A DNA stretch of 64,000 nucleotides from an uncultured Paracoccaceae bacterium (GCA_937927675.1 CALBSG010000157.1:40000-103999); one strand, 5' to 3'. Positions 8,192 through 20,772 are shown, numbered from the stretch's first letter. Numbers and translations are program-made. The notes: generated from the letters alone by a model not told the origin.

Positions 8192-11100
8192 ATGGCGGGC
8201 GGCGCGACAGAACAGGGCACCAAGACGGGCGAGGGCGAAGCGGCAGAGGTTGCCGAGATCGCGCTGGATCCGTCGCTGCCTGCGGCCACACATTGGGGCC
8301 TCAGATCTGGCTTGCGTTGGCGACTGCTGTTTGTTGTGGCTGTGCTGGGGCTGATCCTGGGGGGCTACAGCCTGATCGGGCGCGCCATCCCGTTGCCGGT
8401 CTGGATGGTGGCCGAGGTAGAGACCCGGCTGAACCGCGCGCTGGCCGATGGCTTGCCGGGGACGGCGGTGTCGCTGGGCGCGGTGGATCTGACACTGGAT
8501 ACCGATTATGTCCCGCGCCTGCGGCTGGACGATGTGCGCCTTTTGAAAACAGGGGGCGAGGCCTTGCTGACCCTGCCTGAGGTGCGCCTTGCGCTGCAAG
8601 GGGCTGCGCTTTTGCACGGCGAGGCGCGGGTGGCTGCGGTTCGGTTGACCGGTGCGCGCATTGCGATGACGCGCGACAAGGACGGCCGGTTCGACATCTC
8701 GCTGGGCGATGGTGGGTTTTCACCGCAGATCAACGGCATTGGGGATTTGTTCGATTTGGCCGATGCCGCTTTGGCCAGTCCCGCCTTGGCCGGATTGACC
8801 CGGATCGAGGCCGAAGGGCTGACCTTGCGTCTGATTGACCGACGCTCGGGGCAGGTGTTTTATCTTGGCGATGGGCGGTTGACCGCAGAGAACCAAGCCG
8901 ATGCGCTGGCGGCAGAACTGGCGGCTTCACTGCAATCGCGCGACGGGCATGCGGGCCGGGCTTTGGTGCAGATTGTCTCTGAAAAGGCCGCATCAAAAGC
9001 GCGGCTTTCTGTCGAATTCAATGATATCGCCGCGGCAGATCTGGCGGCGCAGGCGCCGATCATGGCCCCTTTGGCCAGTCTGGACGCCTTGATCTCTGGG
9101 CGTTTGGCGGTCGGTTTGGGGACCGCAGGCGTCGAAGCGCTGGAAGGCAATCTCGACATTGGCAAAGGGGCGCTGAAGCCGACAGAGGCAACGCAACCCG
9201 TGGTCTTTGACCGTGCCAGCGTTGCCATGACCTATCAGCCGGAGAGTGGCGAGATGCGCCTGACCCGGTTTGAGGTGGAAAGCCCGACCTTGCGGGCCTC
9301 TTCCACCGGGCAGGCTTGGCTCATCGGGGCCGATGGCGCCCGGATCAAAGGCCCGCTGACCGGGGCGTTGCCCGATGCCTTCCTGTCGCAGATCAGCTTT
9401 GACGATGTGCGCGTAGACCCCGAGGGGGTCTTTGACGCGCCGGTGCATTTTACCAGCGGTGCCTTGGACGCCCGGCTGCGGCTCAATCCGTTTCAGGTGG
9501 AAATCGGCCAATTGTCACTGGCCGAGGAAGACCGGCGGCTGGTGCTGAAGGGCCGGATCGGTGCGGATGCCAAGGGATGGACAACCGCCCTAGACCTGAC
9601 GCTGAACGAAATCGCCCATGATAAACTGATCGCGCTGTGGCCCAAAAAGCTTTTGGCCAAGACCCGCGAGTGGGTCGGCAAGAACATTCTGGAAGGCAGC
9701 CTGCATGACATCCGCGCCGCGCTGCGCGTCGCCCCGGGGGTAGAGCCAAGGCTGCACCTGTCTTACAGTTTCGACAAGGCCGATGTGCGCTTTCTGGCGA
9801 CCCTGCCGCCTATTGAGGGGGGCAAGGGCTATAGCACGATCGAAGGGCTGACCTATACGATGGTGATGACCGAGGGGCAGGTGACGGCCCCCGAAGGCGG
9901 CAAGATCGACATGGCGGGTTCTGTCTTTGCCGTGCCGGATGTGACCCAAAAACCGGCCCGCGCCGATATCCGCCTCTCGACCCGCTCCAGCCTGACGGCA
10001 ACCCTGTCGCTGCTGAACCTGCCGCCGTTCAACTTCATGACCAAGGCCGACCGTCCGGTCGATCTGGGCGAGGGGCGGGCCGAGGTGGAAACCCGGCTCA
10101 GCCTGCCGTTGCAAAAGAAGGTGGCGCTTGGCGATGTCAGCTATGAAGTGAAGGGCAAGGTGCTGGAATTCAGCTCTGACAAGCTGGTGACAGGCCGTCG
10201 TATCACCGCCGCCGCGCTGGACGTGACGGCGACGCCGAAAGGGCTGGAGATCAGCGGAAAGGGCACTCTGGGCGAGGTGCCCTTTGATGTGACCTTTGCC
10301 CAAGGTTTTGCCCCCGATCAAAAGGGGCGGTCCACCGTGCGCGGCGATCTGGTGCTGTCGCAAGCCGTCGCGGAAGAATTCGGGCTGGGTCTGCCGGACG
10401 GCATGGTGTCGGGCCAAGGACGGGCGAACGTTGAAATTGATCTGAAAAAGGGCGCGCCGGGCGAATTGCGTCTGACCTCGGATTTGAACGGCATTGGGCT
10501 GACCCTGCCGGAAATCGGCTGGACCAAGGAACGCGCGGCCAAGGGGCGGCTTGAGGCGGATGTGACGCTGGGCACCTTGCCCGCCGTGCATCGGCTGGAG
10601 GTGGAAGCGGCGGGCCTGACGGCGGCGGGCAAGGTCGCCCTGCGCAAGGGCGGCGGGCTTGATCTGGCGCGGTTTGACCGGGTGACACTGCAGGATTGGC
10701 TGAATGGCGCGGTGGAGTTTCGCGGCCGCGGGGCGGGCAAGCCTGTGGCCATTGCGGTCACCGAAGGCACCGTGGACATCCGCAAGATGCCCGGCGCCGA
10801 AAAGCGCAAGGCCAGCAAAAGCGGGCAGGGCAGTGGGCCCCTATCCTTGGCGCTGGACCGTTTGATTGTGACCGAGACCATTGCACTGACCGATTTTCGT
10901 GGCGATTTCAGCTTGCTCGGCGGTTTCAGCGGCGACTTTACCGCTGCCATGAACGACGGGCCTGCGGTCAGCGGTACCGTGGTGCCGGCGCCGCATGGCA
11001 CAGCGGTGCGGTTGCAGTCGAAAGATGCGGGCGCGGTGGTGGCCTCGGCCGGGGTTTTCGCCTCGGCACGCGGTGGGGAACTGGACTTGACGCTGACCCC

Positions 11101-11602
11101 GCGCGAAACCCAAGGCCATTATGATGGGCATCTTGGCATCACCAATGTGCGGGTGCGCAACGCCAATGTGTTGGCCGAATTGTTGAACGCCGTCTCTGTC
11201 GTCGGCCTGTTGGAACAGCTGTACGGGCAGGGTCTGGTGTTCAACACGGTCGATGGCGAGTTTCTTTTGACGCCAAAGCTGGTCGATCTGCGGCGCGGTT
11301 CGGCCACCGGGGCCAGCCTTGGGGTGTCGATGGCAGGGGTCTACACCTCGGGCAGTGGCACGCTGGCGATGCAAGGCGTGATCTCGCCGGTCTATCTGCT
11401 GAACGGTGTCGGCGCGATCCTGACCAAGCGCGGCGAGGGGGTCTTTGGTTTCAACTATACGCTGGAAGGCACGGCCGACGACCCCGAGGTTGCCGTCAAT
11501 CCACTGTCGATCCTGACGCCGGGCATGTTCCGCGAAATGTTCCGCGGTGGCCGCACCACCGGCAGCGGGACGCCCCCCACGCCAAAACAGGGCAAGAACT
11601 GA
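8192..11602 (+). CDS. AsmA/YhdP-like large envelope protein (DUF3971 and AsmA-like C-terminal region)
   Basis: Protein of 1136 aa with one transmembrane helix (about 43-62) near the N-terminus and a very long periplasmic beta-rich region. The C-terminus (LYGQGLVFNTVDGEF, then AGVYTSGSGTLAMQG) matches the AsmA-like/DUF3971 family, related to YhdP. Members of this family are thought to bridge the periplasm and move phospholipids toward the outer membrane. The frame stays open upstream to 7373, overlapping bcp on the other strand; the ATG at 8192 after a GGGCAG site is the sensible start because it gives the cytosolic tail plus membrane anchor. queA begins two bases after the stop, so the genes are cotranscribed. 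Substrate not known. Confidence 0.85.
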   Translation: MAGGATEQGTKTGEGEAAEVAEIALDPSLPAATHWGLRSGLRWRLLFVVAVLGLILGGYSLIGRAIPLPVWMVAEVETRLNRALADGLPGTAVSLGAVDLTLDTDYVPRLRLDDVRLLKTGGEALLTLPEVRLALQGAALLHGEARVAAVRLTGARIAMTRDKDGRFDISLGDGGFSPQINGIGDLFDLADAALASPALAGLTRIEAEGLTLRLIDRRSGQVFYLGDGRLTAENQADALAAELAASLQSRDGHAGRALVQIVSEKAASKARLSVEFNDIAAADLAAQAPIMAPLASLDALISGRLAVGLGTAGVEALEGNLDIGKGALKPTEATQPVVFDRASVAMTYQPESGEMRLTRFEVESPTLRASSTGQAWLIGADGARIKGPLTGALPDAFLSQISFDDVRVDPEGVFDAPVHFTSGALDARLRLNPFQVEIGQLSLAEEDRRLVLKGRIGADAKGWTTALDLTLNEIAHDKLIALWPKKLLAKTREWVGKNILEGSLHDIRAALRVAPGVEPRLHLSYSFDKADVRFLATLPPIEGGKGYSTIEGLTYTMVMTEGQVTAPEGGKIDMAGSVFAVPDVTQKPARADIRLSTRSSLTATLSLLNLPPFNFMTKADRPVDLGEGRAEVETRLSLPLQKKVALGDVSYEVKGKVLEFSSDKLVTGRRITAAALDVTATPKGLEISGKGTLGEVPFDVTFAQGFAPDQKGRSTVRGDLVLSQAVAEEFGLGLPDGMVSGQGRANVEIDLKKGAPGELRLTSDLNGIGLTLPEIGWTKERAAKGRLEADVTLGTLPAVHRLEVEAAGLTAAGKVALRKGGGLDLARFDRVTLQDWLNGAVEFRGRGAGKPVAIAVTEGTVDIRKMPGAEKRKASKSGQGSGPLSLALDRLIVTETIALTDFRGDFSLLGGFSGDFTAAMNDGPAVSGTVVPAPHGTAVRLQSKDAGAVVASAGVFASARGGELDLTLTPRETQGHYDGHLGITNVRVRNANVLAELLNAVSVVGLLEQLYGQGLVFNTVDGEFLLTPKLVDLRRGSATGASLGVSMAGVYTSGSGTLAMQGVISPVYLLNGVGAILTKRGEGVFGFNYTLEGTADDPEVAVNPLSILTPGMFREMFRGGRTTGSGTPPTPKQGKN

Positions 11603-11604
11603 CC

Positions 11605-12636
11605 ATGCAGCTTTCCGATTTTGACTTTCACCTGCCCGAGACGCTGATCGCCACGCGCCCCGCCAAACCCCGCAGCGCCGCGCGGCTTTTGCTGGCCGAA
11701 GGGGACCGGATCCGTGACCTTCAGGTGTCGGATCTGGTTGAGATTTTCCAGCCCGGCGATCTGCTGGTGTTGAACAACACCCGCGTGATCCCGGCGCGTT
11801 TGTTCGGCACGCGCCAACGTGGCGATGCGGTGGCCAAGGTCGAAGTCACCTTGCTGGAGCCAAGTGCGGGTGGCTGGCGGGCGCTGGCCAAACCTTTGCG
11901 CAAGGTGCAACTGGGCGAGGAGATCGTGTTTTCAGCAGGGCTGTCGGCCCGCGTGGTGGAAAAATCCGAAACCGATCTGGAGCTGGCCTTTAACTGCACG
12001 GGCGCAGATTTTGATGCGGCTTTGAACGCGGCGGGCATGATGCCGCTGCCGCCCTATATCGCAGCAAAACGCCCGGCCGATGCTGCGGACCGCGATGATT
12101 ATCAAACCGTCTTTGCCCGTCATGCTGGTGCCGTGGCCGCGCCGACCGCCTCTTTGCATTTCGATGCCGATCTTTTGGCCGCCCTGCACCAGCGCGGCGT
12201 CGAGTTCGTCGAGGTGACCTTGCATGTCGGCGCTGGCACCTTCTTGCCGGTGAAGGTCGAGGATGTGACCTCGCACCGGATGCATGCCGAATGGGGCGAA
12301 GTAACCCCGACCGCCGCCGCGCGGATCAATGCCGCCAAAGCCGAAGGTCGCCGGGTGATCCCCGTCGGCACCACGGCGTTGCGGCTGATCGAAAGTGCGG
12401 CCGCCGAAGGGCAGATGGCGCCATGGACCGGCACCACCGATATTTTCATCTATCCCGGCTACCAGTTCCGGGTGGCTGATGCGCTGATGACCAATTTCCA
12501 TCTGCCGAAATCGACGCTGATGATGCTCGTCTCGGCCTTGATGGGCAAAGCCCGCATCGACCGGATCTATGCCCATGCCATTGCACAGGGCTATCGGTTC
12601 TTTTCCTATGGCGATGCCAGTTTGTTGATCCCCTAA
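11605..12636 (+). CDS. queA: S-adenosylmethionine:tRNA ribosyltransferase-isomerase
   Basis: QueA, 343 aa, transfers and isomerises the ribosyl group of SAM onto preQ1-modified tRNA to make epoxyqueuosine, the penultimate step of queuosine synthesis. Recognisable blocks are the N-terminus FDFHLPETLIATRPA, VLNNTRVIPARLFG, TASLHFD, TLHVGAGTFLPV and NFHLPKSTLMMLVSA. Length is normal. It starts two bases after the AsmA-like gene, indicating cotranscription. The other queuosine gene visible, tgt, lies far away at 58971. Confidence 0.96.
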   Translation: MQLSDFDFHLPETLIATRPAKPRSAARLLLAEGDRIRDLQVSDLVEIFQPGDLLVLNNTRVIPARLFGTRQRGDAVAKVEVTLLEPSAGGWRALAKPLRKVQLGEEIVFSAGLSARVVEKSETDLELAFNCTGADFDAALNAAGMMPLPPYIAAKRPADAADRDDYQTVFARHAGAVAAPTASLHFDADLLAALHQRGVEFVEVTLHVGAGTFLPVKVEDVTSHRMHAEWGEVTPTAAARINAAKAEGRRVIPVGTTALRLIESAAAEGQMAPWTGTTDIFIYPGYQFRVADALMTNFHLPKSTLMMLVSALMGKARIDRIYAHAIAQGYRFFSYGDASLLIP

Positions 12637-12671
12637 GCCCCCACGGCCCTCCGTATCGCCCGCGTCTACCC

Positions 12672-12694
12672 CCGGAGGGTTTCCCACCCTCCGG
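12672..12694. repeat. Intergenic inverted repeat CCGGAGGG/CCCTCCGG
   Basis: A perfect 8-bp inverted repeat with a 7-nt loop sits in the 180-bp gap between queA and the MFS gene, followed by CCCGGGGAGTATTT. It can form a terminator-like hairpin for queA but has no T-run directly after it. The stem plus trailing motif looks like an intergenic element that recurs in Rhodobacterales genomes; that is a recollection to be tested. Confidence 0.4.
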
Positions 12695-12816
12695 ACCACC
12701 CGGGGAGTATTTCAAAAGGCGCAAATCCTGAGCGCGCCGAGCGGTTGGCGGGGCTGGTAGCGGCCCCCGCATCTGTGCCAAGATGCGCGGTAAGACAGGC
12801 CCGACGGGAGACACCC

Positions 12817-14043
12817 ATGCTTTCAGTGATGCGCAACTCTTGGGCTTTGCTTTTGGGCATGATGCTCTTGATGTTGGGCAACGGCATACAGGGCACGTTG
12901 CTGGGTATCCGTGGTAAGATCGAGGGCTTTTCCACCCAAGAAATGTCTTATGTGATGGCCGCCTATTCTGTGGGCTTCCTGTTGGGGTCGCGCTTTGCGC
13001 CACAGATGATCCAGCGGGTGGGCCATGTGCGGGTGTTCTCGGCCCTTGGCTCGTTGATTTCGGCGGGGATGATCCTGTTTCCGGTGGCACCGGACTGGAT
13101 GGCTTGGGCCGTGATGCGGGTCTTGTTGGGGTTTTCTTTTGCGGGTGTGTTCATCAGTGCTGAAAGCTGGCTCAACGCGTCGTCGACAAACGAAACCCGG
13201 GGGCAGGCACTGTCGGCCTATATGATCGTCAGCATGATCGGGGTCATCGCCTCGCAGGTCTTGATGAACCTGCGCGACCCGAGCGGGTTTGATCTGTTCA
13301 TCTTCGCCTCGATTCTGGTGTCGTTGGCCTTCACGCCGATCCTGTTGTCGGCGGCGCGCGCACCGGCATTTCAGGAAATCAAGCCGATGCCGATCTTGCA
13401 GCTGTACCGCACCTCGCCCTTGGGCTGCACGGGGTTGTTCCTGTTGGGCGCGCTGTTTTCGACCCTATTTGGCATGGCCTCGGTCTGGGGATCAGAGGTG
13501 GGGCTTTCGGTCAAGAACATCTCGATCTTCATCGCGTCAATCTATGTGGGCGGGCTGGTGCTGCAATACCCGGTCGGCTGGGCCTCGGACCGCTGGGACC
13601 GCCGCGAGATGATCTTGTGGATGTCGTTTGCGGGGGCGGTGGCAACGGGCGGCGGGTTGATTTTCAACTGGAATATGGCTGTTCTCAGCATCTTGGGCTT
13701 TATGGCGGGCGGCATTGCCAACCCGCTTTATTCGCTGCTGGTGGCCTATGTGAACGACTATCTGAATGAAAGCGAGATGGCGGGGGCGTCGGCGGGGCTG
13801 CTGTTCATCTATGGTCTTGGCTCAATCGGCGGGCCGATGGGGACGGGGTGGTTGATGGGGGTGGTGGGGCCTTCGGGCTTTTTCCTGTTCATCTCTGCGA
13901 TGTTTCTGGCGATTGCGGGCTACGCCACATGGCGGATGACGCGCGGCCGCAGACGGCTGTTCCGCCGCCGCCTGCGCACACTTGCGCCGTTCTCCAGCCC
14001 CGTCGCGGTTGAAGCCAGCATCGGGCGCAACGACGAGAGCTGA
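12817..14043 (+). CDS. MFS transporter, YcaD-like
   Basis: Major facilitator permease of 408 aa with about twelve hydrophobic segments. The N-terminal half has GIQGTLLGIRG and the loop motif GSRFAPQMIQRVGHVRVF. The conserved loop between TM8 and TM9 reads GWASDRWDRREM. These resemble the YcaD branch, whose substrate is not established. The frame extends back to 12745, but ATG 12817 follows a GGGAG ribosome site (12806-12810). The C-terminal tail is rich in arginine. It stands 180 bp after queA and is probably independently transcribed. Confidence 0.85.
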   Translation: MLSVMRNSWALLLGMMLLMLGNGIQGTLLGIRGKIEGFSTQEMSYVMAAYSVGFLLGSRFAPQMIQRVGHVRVFSALGSLISAGMILFPVAPDWMAWAVMRVLLGFSFAGVFISAESWLNASSTNETRGQALSAYMIVSMIGVIASQVLMNLRDPSGFDLFIFASILVSLAFTPILLSAARAPAFQEIKPMPILQLYRTSPLGCTGLFLLGALFSTLFGMASVWGSEVGLSVKNISIFIASIYVGGLVLQYPVGWASDRWDRREMILWMSFAGAVATGGGLIFNWNMAVLSILGFMAGGIANPLYSLLVAYVNDYLNESEMAGASAGLLFIYGLGSIGGPMGTGWLMGVVGPSGFFLFISAMFLAIAGYATWRMTRGRRRLFRRRLRTLAPFSSPVAVEASIGRNDES

Positions 14044-14103
14044 CGTTTGTGCTGGAAAAGCTGGGCTGAACCTGCCAGCCTTTGTTGAAAGAGGGGGGCG
14101 GGC

Positions 14104-14691
14104 ATGTCTGATCCGATCGAGGTTCTGGATTTCTGGTTGGGCGAGGTTGGCCCCGCTGGCTGGTATGCCGGGGGCGAAGTGCTGGATCTGGAATGCCGGA
14201 TGCGCTTTGGCGATGTGTGGCAGGCGGCCCATGACGGTGGGCTGGAACATTGGGTCGATGGTCCGGCAGGCACCTTGGCCTATCTTGTGATCTGCGATCA
14301 ATTGGCCCGCAACATGTATCGCGGCACCGCCAAGGCCTTTGCCACGGATCCCCGCGCCTTGGCGGCCGCGCGGATTGCCGTGGCAGAAGGCTGGGATATG
14401 GCCGCACCGGAACCCGAGCGGCAGTTTTTCTACATGCCCTTTGAACATTCCGAAAACCCGGCAGATCAAGCGCTTGCCGTGCAGCTTCTGACAGAGCGAC
14501 TGCCGTCTAATCCCGAGATGGCCCTGCATGCCCGGGCGCATCAGGCGATCATTGCCCGCTTTGGCCGCTTTCCTTTCCGCAATGCGGCCTTGGGCCGGGC
14601 CTCGACCCCGGAAGAGGCGGTGTTTTTGGTGGACGGCGGCTATATGACCGAGGTCAACCGCCTGCGCGCCAGCCATGCAGCCAGCGCATAG
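14104..14691 (+). CDS. DUF924 family protein
   Basis: Soluble alpha-helical protein of 195 aa matching DUF924, a TPR-like family of unknown function. Diagnostic stretches are VLDFWLG at the N-terminus, LAYLVICDQLARNMYRGTAKAFA in the middle, and FFYMPFEHSEN. It follows the MFS gene by 60 bp on the same strand and has a weak purine-rich ribosome site (AGAGGGGGGCGGGC). No catalytic motif is apparent. Confidence 0.88.
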   Translation: MSDPIEVLDFWLGEVGPAGWYAGGEVLDLECRMRFGDVWQAAHDGGLEHWVDGPAGTLAYLVICDQLARNMYRGTAKAFATDPRALAAARIAVAEGWDMAAPEPERQFFYMPFEHSENPADQALAVQLLTERLPSNPEMALHARAHQAIIARFGRFPFRNAALGRASTPEEAVFLVDGGYMTEVNRLRASHAASA

Positions 14692-14767
14692 GGGGCGGGC
14701 GTCAGCATTGTTGCTTGGTTGAACTTGATAGTTTAATGGCAAACTACTTTTTCTAAGGGAGGGAAAG

Positions 14768-16165
14768 ATGGCGGGCCAAAACTTTGACGTGGTGGTGATC
14801 GGGGCTGGACCGGGGGGCTATGTGGCCGCCATTCGGGCTGCGCAACTGGGCCAGAAGGTCGCCATCGTGGAGCGCGAAAATCTGGGCGGCATCTGCCTGA
14901 ACTGGGGCTGCATCCCGACCAAGGCGCTGTTGCGCTCGGCCGAGGTGTTCCATCTGATGCATCGCGCCAAAGAATTCGGCCTGAAGGTCGAGGGGGCGTC
15001 TTACGACCTTGATGCCGTGGTGGCCCGCTCGCGCGGGGTGGCCAAGCAACTTTCCGGTGGCATTGGCAATCTGATGAAGAAGAACAAGATCACGGTTTTC
15101 ATGGGGGCAGCGACTTTGCCCAAGGCCGGCAGCGTCTCGGTAAAAACCGACAAGGGGGTCGAGGAATTGACCGCCAAGGCGATCATTCTGGCCACCGGGG
15201 CGCGGGCGCGCGAATTGCCAGGATTGGAGGCGGATGGCGATCTTGTCTGGACCTACCGTCACGCCCTGCAACCAAAGCGCATGCCGAAGCGGCTGCTGGT
15301 GATCGGATCGGGCGCCATCGGGATTGAATTTGCAAGCTTCTTCAACACGTTGGGCGCCGATGTTACGGTGTGCGAGGTGATGGACCGCGTGCTGCCGGTG
15401 GAAGACGCCGAGATCAGCGCCTTTGCCAAGAAAGCCTTTGTGAAGCAGGGCATGAAGATCTTGGAAAAGACCACGGTCAAGAAGCTGGACCGCAAGCCCG
15501 GGGTGGGTGTGACAGCTCATCTTGAAGATGCGAAAGGTACTGTAACCTCTGAATTCGACACGGTTATTTCTGCTGTGGGCATTGTTGGCAACGTCGAGGG
15601 TCTGGGGCTTGAGGCGCTTGGCGTCAAGATCGACCGTACCCATGTGGTGACAGATGAATTCTGCCGCACCGGGGTTCCGGGGCTTTATGCCATTGGCGAC
15701 ATCGCCGGCGCTCCATGGTTGGCGCACAAGGCCAGCCACGAGGGCGTGATGGTGGCCGAACTGATCGCAGGCGGTCATCCGCATCCGATCAAACCCGGCT
15801 CGATCGCCGGTTGCACCTATTGCCACCCGCAGGTCGCCTCGGTCGGTATGACAGAGGCGCGCGCCAAAGAGGCGGGGCATGAGGTGAAGGTGGGCCGGTT
15901 CCCCTTTATCGGCAATGGCAAGGCGATTGCGCTTGGCGAAAGCGAAGGCTTCATCAAGACGGTGTTCGACGCCAAGACTGGGGAGCTGCTCGGCGCGCAT
16001 ATGATCGGCGCCGAGGTGACGGAGTTGATCCAAGGCTATGTCATCGGCCGCTCGTTGGAGACGACCGAGGAAGACCTGATGAACACCGTCTTCCCGCACC
16101 CGACCCTGTCGGAAATGATGCACGAGGCGGTGCTGGATGCCTATGGCCGGGCCTTGCATATCTGA
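14768..16165 (+). CDS. lpd: Dihydrolipoyl dehydrogenase (E3)
   Basis: Flavoprotein disulfide reductase of 465 aa that reoxidises dihydrolipoyl groups of 2-oxo-acid dehydrogenase complexes using NAD+. The FAD-binding GAGPGGYVAA lies near residues 12-21 and the redox disulfide in GGICLNWGCIPTK at about 40-52. The NAD-binding VIGSGAIGIEFASFF is near 178-192 and the C-terminal catalytic His-Glu region reads HPHPTLSEMMHEA. Start ATG follows AAGGGAGGGAAAG, a strong ribosome site. No E1 or E2 genes are nearby, so the isoform could serve pyruvate or 2-oxoglutarate dehydrogenase or the glycine cleavage system. A hairpin terminator follows. Confidence 0.95.
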   Translation: MAGQNFDVVVIGAGPGGYVAAIRAAQLGQKVAIVERENLGGICLNWGCIPTKALLRSAEVFHLMHRAKEFGLKVEGASYDLDAVVARSRGVAKQLSGGIGNLMKKNKITVFMGAATLPKAGSVSVKTDKGVEELTAKAIILATGARARELPGLEADGDLVWTYRHALQPKRMPKRLLVIGSGAIGIEFASFFNTLGADVTVCEVMDRVLPVEDAEISAFAKKAFVKQGMKILEKTTVKKLDRKPGVGVTAHLEDAKGTVTSEFDTVISAVGIVGNVEGLGLEALGVKIDRTHVVTDEFCRTGVPGLYAIGDIAGAPWLAHKASHEGVMVAELIAGGHPHPIKPGSIAGCTYCHPQVASVGMTEARAKEAGHEVKVGRFPFIGNGKAIALGESEGFIKTVFDAKTGELLGAHMIGAEVTELIQGYVIGRSLETTEEDLMNTVFPHPTLSEMMHEAVLDAYGRALHI

Positions 16166-16192
16166 GCTGGATAGATTTTCTTGCGCTTAAAT

Positions 16193-16213
16193 CGGGGGGC
16201 GAACGGCCCCCCG
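16193..16213 (+). terminator. Intrinsic terminator after lpd
   Basis: Perfect 8-bp stem CGGGGGGC/GCCCCCCG with a 5-nt loop, 28 bp after the lpd stop and followed by a T-rich stretch. It separates lpd from the next MFS gene. Confidence 0.7.
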
Positions 16214-16235
16214 TTCCGTTTGTAAAGGACGCCTT

Positions 16236-17435
16236 ATGCGCAAGGGTTTGACAATTTTTGCGATTTGGGCCGCTGGCCTTGGGGCGGCGGGCCAGTTTGG
16301 CAAGATGTCGGTGGCCTATCCTGCGCTGGAGTTTGTCTATTCCGGCCATTCGGCTGACGGTTACCCTGCGCAATCTGCGGTGGCCATCGGGCTTATTCTG
16401 TCGGTCGTCGGCATGGTCGGGCTGGTTTTCGGCACAACAGCAGGGCTGATTGTGGCCCGTATCGGCGCGCGTCGGGCGCTGGTTGCCGCCTTGGCCTTGG
16501 GGGCGGGCATCAGTTTGGTGCAAGCCAGCTTTCCACCTTATCCCGTCATGTTGCTGACCCGCGTGCTGGAGGGGGCATCGCATCTGGCGATTGTGGTGGT
16601 TGGCCCGACGGCGATTGCCGGTCTGGCCTCTGCGCGGTTCCAAGGGGCCGCGATGACCTTGTGGTCCTCGTTCTTTGGGGTGGCTTATGCCGTGCTGTTC
16701 TGGCTTGGGCCGGACCTCATAGCGGAACAGGGGCCGGGCGCACTTTTCACCCTGCATGCCGGATGGATGGCACTCTTGGCCGCGATCTTGTGGTTTTTGC
16801 TGCCGGGGGATCGCGAAACTGCGCATCGTGGCAAGGCCGAGTCTCTGCTTGCCGCCCATAGGGCGATTTATGCTTCCCCTTGGCTTGCCGCACCGGCGAC
16901 GGGCTTTGTGTGCTATACGGTGACCTATGTTGCGGTATTGACGCTTTTGCCTGCACAAATGGGCGATATGGGTGGGTTTATTGGCGTGGCCATGCCGCTG
17001 GTGTCCATCGCGGTTTCCCTGAGCTTGGGCGTTTGGTTGTTGGGCCGGATGCCGGCTGTGCAACTGGTGCAGGGCGGATTTGCAGCGGCCATCCTTGCCG
17101 CATTTGGCCTGTGGCTGGCATGGGGTGGGGCTTTGGCGGTGGGATTTGCGCTTGGCATCGCCGCCAGTCTGGGCATCGTGCAAGGCGCGAGTTTTGCAGC
17201 GCTGGCCCAGTTGAACCCCGAAGCTGAAGACCGCGCCAAGGCGGCAGGGGCGATTGCGCAACTGGGCAATCTGGGCACCACATCAGGCACGCCACTGTTG
17301 GTTTGGGCCATGGAAAAGGCCGGTCACACCGGCCTTGCCCTGTTCTTGATCGGCTTTTCCGCGCTTGGGATCGTGATCCATGCCGCACAAAAACGGCGGC
17401 GGCAGATCAGCGCTGAACCGCGCCCCCTGCGCTGA
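16236..17435 (+). CDS. MFS transporter
   Basis: Major facilitator permease of 399 aa with about twelve hydrophobic segments. The loop motif between TM2 and TM3 reads GLIVARIGARRAL. The general fold resembles cyanate/CynX-like or sugar-efflux MFS members, but no substrate can be assigned. ATG 16236 follows AAAGGA at 16224-16229. Its 3' end overlaps the convergent rhodanese gene by 29 bp, so no intergenic terminator exists there. Confidence 0.85.
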   Translation: MRKGLTIFAIWAAGLGAAGQFGKMSVAYPALEFVYSGHSADGYPAQSAVAIGLILSVVGMVGLVFGTTAGLIVARIGARRALVAALALGAGISLVQASFPPYPVMLLTRVLEGASHLAIVVVGPTAIAGLASARFQGAAMTLWSSFFGVAYAVLFWLGPDLIAEQGPGALFTLHAGWMALLAAILWFLLPGDRETAHRGKAESLLAAHRAIYASPWLAAPATGFVCYTVTYVAVLTLLPAQMGDMGGFIGVAMPLVSIAVSLSLGVWLLGRMPAVQLVQGGFAAAILAAFGLWLAWGGALAVGFALGIAASLGIVQGASFAALAQLNPEAEDRAKAAGAIAQLGNLGTTSGTPLLVWAMEKAGHTGLALFLIGFSALGIVIHAAQKRRRQISAEPRPLR

Positions 17436-17760
17436 CCCAATCGCCAAAACCGCCAATATTATGGGCGGTGTAGCCCATCCGGGCGAGCTGCTGCGCCGCT
17501 TGCCCGGCGCGGCCCCCGACCGCACAGAACACCGCGACGGGCTTTGCCGGGTCAAGCCGCTTGTCGTGGTCGGGACCTTGAGCATTGGCTTTCAGCGGCA
17601 CCAATGACAGCGGAATATGCACCCCGTCCTTGGCTGTGCCAGAGGCTGCGATTTCCCCCGCCTCGCGCACATCAAGCAGCGTGATTTCCCCCTTTGCCGC
17701 CAAGGCGACGGCATCAGCAGCGGTGAAACGCGGGGCGGTTGAGCCAAAGATTTTGAACAT
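17407..17760 (-). CDS. Rhodanese-like domain protein
   Basis: Single-domain rhodanese of 117 aa with the catalytic cysteine in the loop VFCAVGGRAGQA, which resembles the CRxGxR active-site loop of thiosulfate sulfurtransferases though the residue after Cys is Ala. A CH2A-like LLDVREAGEIAASG is present. Probably a cytoplasmic sulfur carrier; no signal peptide. It is divergent from uvrA across about 150 bp and overlaps the convergent MFS gene by 29 bp at its 3' end. Confidence 0.88.
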   Translation of the reverse strand: MFKIFGSTAPRFTAADAVALAAKGEITLLDVREAGEIAASGTAKDGVHIPLSLVPLKANAQGPDHDKRLDPAKPVAVFCAVGGRAGQAAQQLARMGYTAHNIGGFGDWVSAGGAVQR

Positions 17761-17834
17761 GCGGGATTACCTTTCAGGTCGGGTTTGCGACAACATATTC
17801 CACATCGAGAATTTGTAAAGCCCCGGACGGCAAG

Positions 17835-17849
17835 GTTCACTCTATGTTC
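17835..17849 (+). promoter_or_regulatory. LexA-type SOS box upstream of uvrA
   Basis: GTTC-ACTCTAT-GTTC is an exact match to the alphaproteobacterial SOS box GTTC-N7-GTTC. It sits 65 bp before the uvrA start, in the divergent gap with the rhodanese gene. It predicts LexA repression of uvrA and induction by DNA damage. Confidence 0.85.
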
Positions 17850-17913
17850 ACATTTTCTGGTTGGAAAGCCGGGCAATTCCTCCTACATCTGGTCGGGTCT
17901 GGTGGGGTGCAAC

Positions 17914-20771
<2,858 letters not shown>

Positions 20772-20772
<1 letters not shown>

